Source: Apostichopus californicus
Lineage: Eukaryota > Echinodermata > Holothuroidea > Aspidochirotida > Stichopodidae
DNA: 27,878 bases
Reading direction: 5' to 3'
NCBI GenBank assembly: GCA_020650975.1
Contig: JAIPMN010002886.1
Location: 1 to 27,878, forward strand
The notes under the pieces are model-generated. The model saw nothing but the letters and a program-made list of their open reading frames with translations, was not told the DNA's origin and did not search any database. Positions within the stretch are counted from its first letter, which is position 1. Each line of letters opens with the position of its first letter. Below are positions 11,301 through 20,555 of this stretch, piece after piece. Position numbers and translations under genes: made by a program.

Positions 11301-14300
11301 AGGTAATCACTTCTAATTAAATCAAAGTATAGCTTGACTGAGCCAGAAAATAAAATGCATCCAACCAACAAGCTGTATTTATATAGAACAAGATATGAAA
11401 GAAAGAAGGGTAAACTCTAGGCAACTAATGAACTCACACTATATCATTATGTAGTAAAAATTATCTGAAATTTGCCAGCAGACAGACTTTCAATAAAATA
11501 TTACCCAAAAGGACATTTTCAAAGTCAGCTTGACAGAGCCTAATAATGACAGAATATTTCAGCTTGCAGTTACAGTATACATAGTGGGCTTACATACTGA
11601 TAACCATCCAATAGCCATCCAATAGCAATCACTTCAGCCACGGAGGACATATTAAAATGGATGAAAAACAAAATTTTTTGAGTACTAAGAATTTACTGCT
11701 AACCAATTAAAATGCAAGAGTGCAAAACTGAGTGCTCTGCTTTTCCTTCTGTTTGAAAGTATACATATGGATAAATGTATAAATATAAGATAGATGGATG
11801 GATGGATGGATTGTAACCTTTGGGAATCAATGGTCCAGTTGGGCCAGAGAACCAGATAGTTCTCTTGTTATGGTCTACCATTTGCTTCATGCCATCTTGA
11901 TAATAACACTGTAACCACTCTGTGAAGGCATTGTAATCCGTCTTATTACCCTCGGGATCATAACCACCGCCACCTTAAAACAAAAAGAAACAAAACATGA
12001 AGATCGACATTGTGTGATTTGAAGACTGAAATTTTAGGCAATAGTCACACCGGTGTAGGCTATATACCAAATGTCGGTACTAACATGTAACATATGGATA
12101 TATGTCTAATATATCTGAAGCTATTCGTGGATCTCTTTTGCTCACAAAAATACTCATGAGCTACTTGACCAATCTCTTAAAGTACTCCGGCAGGTTAACT
12201 GTCACGTGATATCTGAGTCCGATTGAAATCCTTACCCAAATGTTTCTTCTTTCACAAAGAGAAAACGATAAACAACACCCACAACAATGACTGCAAAATG
12301 TGAGTTTTCCAACTATTAGTAATCCATTTCAACCATCCAAGTATTAACTACAGGCATTCTTCGAAATAATGAAAGGATTAAAGAATCAGTTTCATGTACT
12401 GTATCTTTGCAAATGAAACATTCATCAAGCTAATTTTCAGTGAGAATGATATGACACTAGAGTTCTACTATCAGGGACACTATTACAACAAAGCAAACTT
12501 TTAGGTACAACAGGTTGCTTACCTAAAATAACCACCTCTAGAGGGACACTATTTCAACAAAGCAAACTTTTAGGTACAACAGGTTGCTTACCTAAATTAA
12601 CCACCTCTAGAGGGACACTATGACCACAAAGCAAACTTTTAGGTACATCAGGTTGCTTACCTAAATTAACCACCTCTAGAGGGACACTATGACAAAGATG
12701 CAAGATATCAGCCTTCTGGTCTTTGTTCTTTGAAACTGAGCCTTTCATCTTTGGTTTCACATCTGGAGGAATTTCTGGTAATCCTTCAAATACTCTTCTT
12801 GCCTGTTCGAAGGGTGGGATACCAATTCTGTGAATGAAAACAAGAACACAAGATAGTGACAATGGCTTACACATATATCATCTGCCCTGAAGTTTTGGCA
12901 GAATTACACAAGCAAAGTAATCCTGGTAAATAGTAATAAATACTTCAAATAGTGGCAAGTTCAAAGCGAGGGGGGTTGGGGGGTTGCAAGAGAGAAGGGA
13001 GTTGGCTCCCACCTCAGTCATAAAGGGTATTAAGATGTTTTGTCAAAATTAAAAAGTATTTATAAGCACAAACTTTTGTTAAGATTTAATGATAGACCCA
13101 ATTTATAGTCTAAATATGCCACAGAATGTACCATTTAATGGAGGGGAACCCCTAACCCCCCCTCCCCCCTTCAAAGGAGTCACAACTAATGACCCCACAG
13201 CTGATAAAGCCTCGTTTGAAATATTTTCGACCGGCCTCAGCCTATAGATACATAAAGATTTATGCCCCTACCTATCAGTTGGGAGAAATTTGAAATTTGG
13301 CCACTTTCCCCCACCTTTGAAATCTTGTGCACTTCACTGTTACAAAATGACTCTAACAGCTAAACCACATCTACATAGGAACAGAAAGTCATGGCAAAGT
13401 CATCATTAAATGCTCTGAATATCACTAAGCCGCTTAAAACCAATGAATATTTCCGTCTACCGTTGACCTTCGTCGGCACAAACCGTGGTTTGCAAAATAC
13501 CATTCCAAAAAGGGCTAAAAACATATGATACCAAATATGTTTCCAGCTCCAATGGTATGCTTATTTCCTTTCTAGCTACCTGGACACCAGTGTTTGCGGA
13601 TACCACCGTTGAGAACAAAATGAAATATGCTTACAAGCCTTACAGAGAGTCAAAGGGATGTGGGATCTGAACAAATTCTTTTGGATTTTGAAATCTGGAA
13701 TTATGCAATACTCTTGTGTTATTTTGGTGCTGGTAAAAAAAACTTGCATAGCCTAGGAAGCAACACTAGCATATAGGCTCATCTTAAGTTAAATAGTCAG
13801 TGTTGAATGAAATCTGCAGGGTGAATACAGTAACTTTTGTCAAGCTACGCAAACTGTGTTATGGTTCCCTCTCAAGACATGCCACATATAACACAAGTTA
13901 TCAGTATATACCAGTACATGTAAACCAGATCTGAATTTGTAAGAAATCTTGCTGGTTAGCAGTTGCATGATCTGGATAGTTCTTACGATTGACTGAACAG
14001 CAGAATTGGTAGTCTAACAAGATTTATATGTATAATGTATAATTGTATAAATTATGCAAATATGTATATGTTTTACTACAAAGGAAGTTAGTAACCTCAG
14101 AACAACAGGCAAGTGTTCAAAATTAACCCTGGATACATCAGATTTCAGATACATACTAGGTGTGGTGCAATTGATCCAAATGATCCCGAGGATGATGAAC
14201 ACAACAAATGATCAAATCACTTTCTATCCAAAAATATCCAATATCTCAAAAAACATACATATTTGTGTTGGCAGGAAAGAATCTAATACCATTTTCAAAT

Positions 14301-15587
14301 ACCATTTTCAAAAAGTGTACACTTTACAATTTTCAGCAATATATACAAATGTCCTACAAAATTCTCTGATATGTCCCCACAAATACCATAAAGTTACACA
14401 CTGGTACTGAAAGTACTTAAATTCACTACTACTTAGGCAAACAGGTCAATGGTCCTTTACCTGTACAATATTTCTGCTCTGAGGTAGTTGCCGATGCCAT
14501 TAAAGTACTTCTGGTTCAAGAGCACTTCACAGATGGGACGATCAAACTCGGATGAGGATAAACTTTCGAGGACGTTTAATCTGAAATGGGAAAAATAGAA
14601 GAAAGAAAGAAAGAAAGAAGAAAAAAGAAAAAGAAAAGATCATTTGCTAAAGAGTTGGCCCTTTGCAGATCTCAAAAGAAATCTATCCCACAATTAAGAT
14701 TTTATGAAGGTAGAGGTGTGACCCTGGGGTCATTCAAGGAACACTCACGGAACAATAAAGGAAAACATGCCCCATTATAGCTGTCGTGGTGTCCGGTTCT
14801 CTGCCACAAAGGTAAATTGTAGACATGAAATGGTACATTCTGAGGCCTATTTAAACTAACAAAATTAGGTCTATGATAGTCACAGTTAAAATGCAAGATT
14901 GCGCTAATAAATACTTTTGAACTTCTGTTTGGGGATGAAAAGGGTGGAGTTGTAACCTCCCACCCCCCTACCCAACCCCTGGGTCTGCACCTACCTTTTT
15001 TTAACCTATTCTTTTATGATCATAAGTACTTTATGTGGTTAAACTTGAAAATCACATCGTACAACTCGTCTGGAAATTGAAAGGGCAATCTTACAGCAAT
15101 GGTATTAAAATGAGATGTAATACCTAAACTCTTTATATTCGAACATAGGGTCCGGGCCCCTGTCCTTGCCCCACTGCGTGGTCTCTTCAAATCTTCCAAA
15201 CCTTCGGACGTCAACGTAGCTGAGTACCATCCTGGGCTCACTCTCAGTGAAAAACTTCAAGTGTGCATGCTTATGCAAATCTGCTTCGGCAGTGAACTCA
15301 AACTTGCCCGACATGCCAAATCGGAACAAAATGGCGGCATGGGATTGGGGATCAATGGCGGCGGCCTTCTTGGTAGATTTCTTGTCATCTTGGACGCTAC
15401 TTAAAAATAGCTGAAGCTCTTTGCCTCTGGAAGTGGCAGATATGGTGTAAGCATCACTTTTAAACTTAATCTCTTCACTTTTATGGACTTCAGATTTGAC
15501 AATGTTGCCGGAGAAAACTGTCCCTTTGCAGCACTCGTTGACAAATCGGCTGGCAAGATGGAGCTCTGGTCCCTCGGGCATTTCGAA
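8316..15587 (-). CDS. NEIL1: NEIL1 endonuclease VIII-like DNA glycosylase, complete coding region
   Basis: Eight minus-strand exons encode 413 residues (human NEIL1 has 390). NEIL1 is a bifunctional base-excision-repair enzyme of the Fpg/Nei family: it removes oxidised bases, then cuts the abasic site by beta,delta-elimination in the nucleus. Visible features are the start MPEGPELHLA, where Pro2 becomes the N-terminal nucleophile after Met removal and Glu3 is catalytic; Lys54 in SRGKEL, at the human position; the beta-sandwich blocks FRFGMSG and DVRRFGRF; the helix-two-turn-helix FNGIGNYLRAEILYR; and HNKRTIWF, the 'zincless finger', whose Arg286 replaces the Fpg zinc-finger arginine. No zinc-finger cysteines are seen, as expected for NEIL1. 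Residues from about 302 on form a Lys/Ser-rich disordered tail suited to nuclear localisation and protein contacts. Exon phases agree throughout. Confidence 0.96.
8593..9149. mobile_element. Candidate inverted-repeat element (MITE-like), copy A
   Basis: CATGGGCGCAGATC at 8593-8606 matches, in perfect inverted form, GATCTGCGCCCATG at 9136-9149. Further in, GGTGGGGACGCG at 8621-8632 has inverted partners around 9089-9127. The bounded 557 bp contains no credible protein. Its core, CCTCCCAGATTGCCGGAAAT followed by ACACTTCCCAG, recurs in diverged form in copy B. It lies in the last NEIL1 intron. A clear target-site duplication was not identified. Confidence 0.55.
9285..9582. repeat. Related dispersed repeat, copy B
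   Basis: The segment starting near AAACTATCTAAGCG (about 9300) resembles the CTATCTAAAGCGGAGCG segment of copy A. It contains CCTCCCGGATCGCTGGAAAT followed by GGCACTTCCCAG, in the same orientation as copy A. It ends with a C-rich run and GCCGCCCATGG at about 9572-9582, like the right end of copy A. Family and exact limits are unknown. Confidence 0.5.
9760..9982 (-). CDS. NEIL1: NEIL1 coding exon 6 (disordered Lys/Ser-rich tail)
   Basis: A pyrimidine-rich acceptor ending AGAGTAG precedes the exon and GTATGT follows it. It encodes 74 residues starting KAKEGDEEKSTSKVESQENG and ending FVMKSEEQDKS. The composition is Lys, Ser, Glu, Gln and Thr with two basic clusters, RGKKKTSKKTK being the stronger. 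Assignment rests on matching phases and composition, since this part of NEIL1 is poorly conserved. Confidence 0.75.
9983..10725 (-). other. NEIL1 intron with a small palindromic repeat fragment
   Basis: This is AT-rich intron. At 10493-10545 there is a GC-rich patch with the perfect palindrome GGGGCAATTGCCCC (10501-10514), which looks like a fragment of a dispersed repeat. Nothing else is recognised. Confidence 0.4.
10726..10805 (-). CDS. NEIL1: NEIL1 coding exon 5 (basic tail)
   Basis: The acceptor TTTCATTAG precedes the exon and the donor GTTTGT follows it. It encodes D-GKLKSPTKRKTNKQKKENET then KSHSIK. The lysine run has the composition of a nuclear localisation signal and lies where human NEIL1 has its own basic stretch after the finger. 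The phases (1 in, 0 out) fit both neighbours. Sequence conservation is low, as expected for this tail. Confidence 0.8.
10806..11817 (-). other. NEIL1 intron, only a microsatellite
   Basis: This is AT-rich sequence without a credible open frame. The (TGGA)n run of about five units at about 11791-11810 touches the donor of coding exon 4. Confidence 0.5.
11818..11973 (-). CDS. NEIL1: NEIL1 coding exon 4 (zincless finger)
   Basis: The acceptor TGTTTTAAG precedes the exon and the donor GTTACA follows it. It encodes GGGYDPEGNKTDYNAFTEWL, QCYYQDGMKQMVDHNKRTIW and FSGPTGPLIPK, residues 249-300. KRTIWFSGPTGPL corresponds to the zincless finger of NEIL1. The donor is weaker than its neighbours and runs directly into a (TGGA)n microsatellite, read as CCAT on the minus strand, at about 11791-11810. 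Confidence 0.95.
12474..12693. repeat. 69-bp minisatellite across NEIL1 exon 3 splice donor
   Basis: Three full copies (12474-12542, 12543-12611, 12612-12680) and a 13-bp partial fourth (12681-12693) lie head to tail. On the minus strand each unit carries the end of the exon, CTAGAGGTGGTTA-TTTAG, followed by GTAAGC. Donors are therefore repeated, with candidate exon ends at 12661, 12592 and 12523. Copies 2 and 3 keep the exon sequence GTTAATTTAG; copy 1 has GTTATTTTAG. The period of 69 is divisible by three. Confidence 0.97.
12661..12827 (-). CDS. NEIL1: NEIL1 coding exon 3
   Basis: The acceptor TTCACAG precedes the exon and the donor GTAAGC follows it. It encodes IGIPPFEQARRVFEGLPEIP, then a lysine-rich loop, then DILHLCHSVPLEVVNL plus one base, residues 194-248. 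IPPFE-AR and LCHSVP-EVV are NEIL1 signatures. The last 31 bases and the donor are part of a 69-bp tandem repeat that continues into the intron, so two further donors exist downstream. Confidence 0.95.
12828..14460 (-). other. NEIL1 intron, no recognised feature
   Basis: This is a 1.6-kb intron with a few C- or G-rich runs (about 12968-12985 and 13150-13170). The open frames at 13485-13670 and 14014-14410 show no conserved protein features and are AT-rich by chance. Confidence 0.5.
14461..14580 (-). CDS. NEIL1: NEIL1 coding exon 2 (H2TH domain)
   Basis: The acceptor ATTTCAG lies at 14581 upward, preceded by a very long pyrimidine tract, and the donor is GTAAAG. The exon encodes R-LNVLESLSSSEFDRPICEVL then LNQKYFNGIGNYLRAEILYR, residues 153-193. 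The NGIGNYLRAEILY helix is the DNA-binding helix-two-turn-helix core of the Fpg/Nei family. Confidence 0.97.
14584..14640 (-). promoter_or_regulatory. Extended polypyrimidine tract before NEIL1 exon 2
   Basis: The plus strand reads almost purely A and G, with GAAA repeats. On the transcribed minus strand this is a continuous T/C run of about 50 bases ending just before the CAG acceptor. It can serve as an unusually long U2AF binding tract and is also a microsatellite that could vary in length. Confidence 0.7.
15124..15587 (-). CDS. NEIL1: NEIL1 coding exon 1 (start codon at 15581)
   Basis: The coding part is 15581 down to 15124, residues 1-152 plus two bases. The start is fixed by chemistry: the ATG must be followed by Pro, the catalytic nucleophile. 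Six bases before the ATG is a good acceptor (pyrimidine-rich tract, then CAACAG), so this exon probably begins at 15587 and a 5' UTR exon lies further right. The exon covers the N-terminal beta-sandwich, Lys54, FRFGMSGKFEF, the HAHLKFF block and YVDVRRFGRF, and ends at donor GTATTA. Confidence 0.95.
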
Positions 15588-16149
15588 CTGTTGATAAAAC
15601 AAAAGATAGGATTTCATAGGTAAACTTTAAGTATAGCACTGTAATATTAGATACATACAATATAGCAATCAAATCACCTGTGAAAACATGCAGAAAGTTA
15701 GGTCAATTTAAGGTCGTGGCATTTAATTATAAACACTATCAAAGTGTAACCAGTCTCTGTGGTCTAAATCATCTTTTCTTGGCACTAATCTGTGTCAAAT
15801 TATGCCGTCAAATGACCACATTTTACAAGGTACTCCCCCCCACTCCCCCCCCCCTCTCCCACAAACATTTTGACCTGTTGACAAAGACTGAGTGGTTTAA
15901 AAAAATCCAGATTTAAACAAAACCTGTAAGACTTCATGTTTGTAGCATGAAATGAAGGGAGGGGGAGATGGGATACTTGCCGTGTCCCCATCCCCCTGCA
16001 TATTCCTCTGTCAAGCTTGCATAATTTTGCAAGTTTGATAAAAGGTGGCACGGTCTGACTTTGCTGTTAGGACCACCTAATTTCAAGTATCCCAGGGTCT
16101 ATAGGTATAATGTATTACAGACTTGTAAGTTTGCAATTTTATTCCTTTA
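15588..16149 (-). other. Region upstream of NEIL1 coding exon 1
   Basis: This is probably the 3' part of a 5' UTR intron. It contains a poly-C-rich stretch at about 15834-15861. The 5' UTR exon and promoter of NEIL1 could not be placed; they may lie right of the retrotransposon, near 19-20 kb. Confidence 0.4.
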
Positions 16150-19060
16150 AACTAGCCATGCTACATCATCAATCAGTATTTACAGAAGGTGCTGATATTG
16201 TGGAAAAGCGCTTCGAAAGAGAAAGGCTTTAAGATGTTTCTTGGACTGTTCAGTGAGTGGCAATGCCTAAGTTCATGTGGCATGGAATTCCATGAATGAA
16301 GGCCAATTCTAGAAAATGCACGACCACCGTATCCATTGAATTTGAAGTGAGGCTCAATAAAGAGAGTAGCATGTTGAGAGTGGAGAGAACGAGTTGGCTG
16401 GTAAGGGGAGATGAGATCACACAAATAATGGGTGTTTGCCCATGAAAGGGCCTTCCATGTTAGCAAACGAATTTTGTAGTTGTATGAATCAGTGTTTCAG
16501 CAATTCTGTATCACGGTTCTGTATGTTCTGTGTGTTCGGTAAGAAGTGACTTCCTTATAATGGCATTCATGTTGCACAACTAGTGATGGTATGCTGCCCT
16601 ACAGATTGATGACATGTTTGTCAATGTTTGAGTCAAGAATGATACCCAGGTCAAGTACTGATGATGAGGACTCAACAACGTCACTCCCCCTGTAGTACCT
16701 GTACCCTCTCCCTGAAGTGTGGAGGAGTTACAACAAGTAGATTGAATTTAAGTGCCCTGTACCCTCTCCCTGAAGTGTGGAGGAGTTACAACAAGTAGAT
16801 TGAATTTAAGTGCCCTGTACCCTCTCCTTGAAGTGTGGAGGAGTTACAACAAGTAGATTGAATTTAAGTGCCCGGTACCCTCTCCTTGAAGTGTGGAGGA
16901 GTTACATCAAGTAGATCAGTCTTGTCATCATTCAGTTTGAGGTGGTTAACTTTCATCCACAAACGTAGGTCTGCAATACACCTCTCCACCTCAATGCGGT
17001 GCTGAATGACATCATGTTCACCACTGTTGTTATCTAAGTCGAAGAACATCAATAATTGGGTGTCATCCGTATACATCTGAACATCTAGGTTGTGATTCCT
17101 GCAAATAAATACTGTAGGGGCAGAGTAAATAAATTGTTAACAGTTTTGGTCCCAACACAGACCCCATTAGCACTGTTGGTTGCAATGAAAGCCCTTGGAT
17201 GAAAACTTGTTGTTTCCGGGTTTGTTAGATACTGTAACTGCATCCACGCAAAGGAGAGTTTCATGATGCATAGTGTCAAACAAGGCAGTTAGGTCAGGCA
17301 GTTACTAAGAACACACTTTTACGGTCATCCACGGCACGAAGAATGTAATCTGTCACCCAAGGTACTGTAGGACAGTTTCAGTTCCATGGTGCAATCTATA
17401 ATGAGCACTGACTATCGCGAGGTTCATGAAGGGATTGTGTTTCAATGTAAGTACACAACCGGTTAGACACAATCCGCTCTAATAACTTTGAGACTGAACG
17501 TAGCATTTGACAATGGTCGTAAGTTCTCGAATTGCTTGCAGTCCAATGTTGACTTTTTGAGAAGCGGAAGAACACTAGCATTCTTCATTGAATCAGGAAA
17601 GATTCCCTGTGCAAGTGACATGTTAATAATCCTTGTTATAGTAGGAACCAGCTCATCAAGATGCAATTTAAACAACCATGTAGGAACAGGATCCATCGGT
17701 GATGACAATGTAGGCGAGGAGTTTATAGCTTTAAACACATCATCCTCTGTTGCTGGATACAACGATAATCGGCAGCATGCATTTGCTCTCCTCAGCGAGA
17801 AGCTTGAATTGTCTCCTTTTTGGTGATAAAGAATTCAATGAACTTGTCAGGTATAAAGTCAGTTGTAGTGATGTTGGTAGGTAGCTTGACTTTGCCTCTC
17901 TGATGGTGTATTGGTTAGAATTTGCATGAATGTTCGCAGTGTTCCACTCACGGCGAAGCTGCTGGAAAGAGACCCTGTCTGCAGAAAGCTCTTTGCGATG
18001 CCACCGCCTTTCAGCTCACCCACAGTGCTCCTTAGCTTAGATGATGGTGTCAGAGTACCATGGTACTATGGGTCGCAAGTTGGTTTTGTAGACCTTTAGT
18101 GGTGCATGCTTCACCAGAAGGTCTGATAAGACTTGGTTATATTGCTCAACACTTCCATATAGGGCAGTTGATGCGCATAGAGTACACTCATCTCATTATC
18201 TCTTGTAGAAGCCTTGTGATTGATAGACCTTGTCCTACTGAAAACGGACTTCTACCATTGGTACTGAAGGTTTGATTTAAAGAGCTGAGGACTGCTGCTT
18301 GATCAGACAAGAATGAAGAGGCCTTACATTCAGCCAATATTTTGTCAGTTGACCTACATAAGGTGATAAGGTCAACTGCATGCCAACTGACATGAGTTGG
18401 TTCCCTGACAAGTTGTTGTAAACCAAAAAGAACCCAACAAGTTTCTAAGTGTTATTGCTTCCACACAGCATTTCTAATTGATAGTGGAAGTTGAAATCTC
18501 CAGCTATCATGCCTGAACTAATGATAGTGCTGAGAAAATTTGCTAGATTGTAGACTTGGTAAGCTTGTTTGTAGTTGACCGAGGTGGTCAGTTAAGCACT
18601 GCAAGCTTTAAACAAGAATTTCTGAAAGTGAAATCAGCAATAATACTCCTGAAAGGTGTAGCTTTGCAAGGGTAGTGTTTGACACATCTGATGGAATTCT
18701 TGTGCAACATTGCATCACCTCCCCCTGTTGATGATCTGGGGACATGAACAAAATCATAACCCTCGGGAGAAAGGTCACCAATTACCCTCCTATGCTTCTC
18801 CTGGTCAGTAGAAAGCCAGGTATCTGTGATTGTACAGATGTCAATTGATCAAAAATATATAACCCATGATCAACATGATTAACTGTGAACCTTTTGCTTT
18901 GGTGGTTTTAACGTCTTTCACGTGTCTGCCTGATCTGCAGCCAAGCTTTGTAGGCAAAACAGTGAGAATACCATAATCATTAATCCTATTGTAAAAAGTT
19001 GAATCTAATTGATTTCTTAAGCCATTGATAGGCTTCCTCTAGTGGAGTAGTTCCTCTGTG
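16150..19060 (-). mobile_element. Degenerate CR1/L2-like non-LTR retrotransposon
   Basis: Pieces of one ORF2-like polyprotein appear in order on the minus strand. The apurinic endonuclease start is ITDTWLSTDQEKHRRVIGDL (about 18830-18770), followed by AGDFNFH (18484-18501 for GDFNFH), PTHVSWHAVDLI (about 18370-18410) and SDQAAV at 18290-18307. The reverse transcriptase entry is PTWLFKLHLDELVPTI with IINMSLAQGIFPDSMKNASV and LPLLKK (17463-17762). KLLERIVSNRL and the catalytic YTDD (17062-17073) follow, then NHLKLNDDKT. The C-terminal block YQPTRSLHS-GGRAFS-LHSWNSMP lies at 16173-16466. Basic residues near 18960 (LGCRSGRHVKDVKT) suggest the protein reached further upstream. Stops and frameshifts separate these pieces, so it is dead. 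It lies in the same direction as NEIL1. Confidence 0.88.
16701..16917. repeat. 58-bp tandem repeat inside the LINE
   Basis: GTACCCTCTCC-TGAAGTGTG starts units at 16701, 16759, 16817 and 16875, a period of exactly 58 bp, with the last copy slightly incomplete and diverged. The repeat lies just downstream of the reverse transcriptase KLNDDKT motif. Because 58 is not a multiple of three, it breaks the frame. Confidence 0.95.
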
Positions 19061-20450
19061 CTGTAAGGCAACATGGCAAGCTGTGGAAGTGGTGAATATA
19101 TGAAAAACACATTCATAAGCAAAATAAAATTACACTCCACTCCCAAATATACCATATAACACTGTGTTAGGCTATTCCTGGAAAGACTGAAGCAGGTATA
19201 AAGAAATTAAGCCAAATTTTTATCCAAAAGTTGAAGATGAAAAGTAACTCCAAACAACAAAACACATTGGTCAAACAGTTCCTGGGCAATAAAAAAGTGG
19301 TATGACCAAAATAACAGAATCAAGAGACAGCATTAAATTTATGAAGAAAGTAGAGCGCTCTTTCAATGCAGCCACAAGGCGCAAAGAAGCAGATATTACC
19401 TTAAAGGTAATTAACATTACTTATGACTTATAACCTATGCTATATCAAAGGTTATACAGAACTTTAAAAATACAGGCTAGCTAGGCTTAAGACAAGTTAT
19501 ACTAAAAGGTTTTACCAATAGGCCTATGGTAGAATACAGTAATTTAGAACAATAATGCCCTTACTATCCAGAATTACTGTATACTATCATACTGCTAGAG
19601 AGTACTACTATTACTAAGGCTATGCACATAGTCTCCACTCAGTCGTTGTAACTTATTTAGGTCTAGGCTAGGGGCCTTATTGTAAACTTAGGCTAGGAAT
19701 AGGTAACAAATTTGTGAGTTCAGCATAAAACTTAGTAGGCCTACTTTTGGCCTACCCCACACTGCATGACACGACTTACGGCGGACTTTAGTTTGGCTAA
19801 GATAGACCAACACTACGTAAAGTGCATGGTTGGCCTGGCCTAATGTTTGGCTGAGTATGGCTGGCGTAAGCCTAACTTAGTTCGCTTAGGTCGATTATGC
19901 TAAAGGCCTAGTCTACACACTTTAGCTTAGATCGCAGAAGTCTGCTGGTCTATCTAAGAGCAGCTAAGAACTTAGACCTTTCAGTGTGGTAAGCGATGAG
20001 TTGCCGTGACTCCAATGAACTAAATTGACCTTTTAACTTTGGATTTACTCTTAAAATGACAATACCACTATTACCAGAGAGTTAGTCTTCTACTTCTAGA
20101 ACTTTCTTCTACGTTACTATTATTCGTTGAACTGCTTTCATAACATGTGAAGTTGACGCGTATGTATCGTATCTTTACGGCCGATGGGTCACGTAAAATA
20201 CATGTGATGCCGTGAGCAAACTACTTCGCAAATAGATACCTCAGCTTAACCATTTTTCAGCGAAAAGCTTTTACATCAGTAATACTAGCAGAATACTTCC
20301 TTCTATTCTTTGATATAATTTTACATTAAAACTTTCTAATAAAAGGAAATTAGAAGGACTATATCCTGAAAGCCATCAGTTCTGATATAATTTCATTTTG
20401 AAAGAGATATTCTGATTAATCTAGTTACTTAGTTGTAAAAGTGAAAAATC
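19061..20450. other. Region upstream of ubiquilin, candidate promoter area
   Basis: This gene-free stretch is rich in CTAGGC and TAGGCCTA-like words between about 19470 and 19980, probably old repeats. It must hold the ubiquilin promoter and 5' UTR and could hold the divergent NEIL1 first exon. A minus-strand GTAAGT at 19774-19779 is one possible donor for that exon. No core promoter element can be assigned. Confidence 0.35.
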
Positions 20451-20555
20451 ATGGCTGACAAAAGTGAAGAAACACTGAGCACGATCGTCGTTTTTGTGAA
20501 AACACCACGAGAGAAAGAAGGAATAGAAATTTCACCCGGTTCAACAATCAAAGAG
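20451..20555 (+). CDS. UBQLN: Ubiquilin exon 1 with start codon
   Basis: The exon encodes [20 protein letters not shown] then [15 protein letters not shown] before GTAGAT. The start is well supported: an in-frame TGA lies three codons upstream (20442-20444), there is A at -3 and G at +4, and the first UBL strand follows directly. The length of the 5' UTR is unknown. Confidence 0.95.

Noticed and set aside
14054..14410. 118-residue plus-strand frame in a NEIL1 intron
   Set aside because: It is AT-rich, has no recognisable domain and lies opposite an intron; treated as chance.
15105..15617. Upstream in-frame ATG giving MKSYLLFYQQ before the NEIL1 start
   Set aside because: The acceptor CAACAG lies between it and MPEGPEL, and NEIL enzymes need Pro directly after the initiator Met as nucleophile.
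17488..18275. Plus-strand frames opposite the LINE
   Set aside because: They are antisense shadows of the reverse transcriptase and endonuclease region, whose motifs all read on the minus strand.
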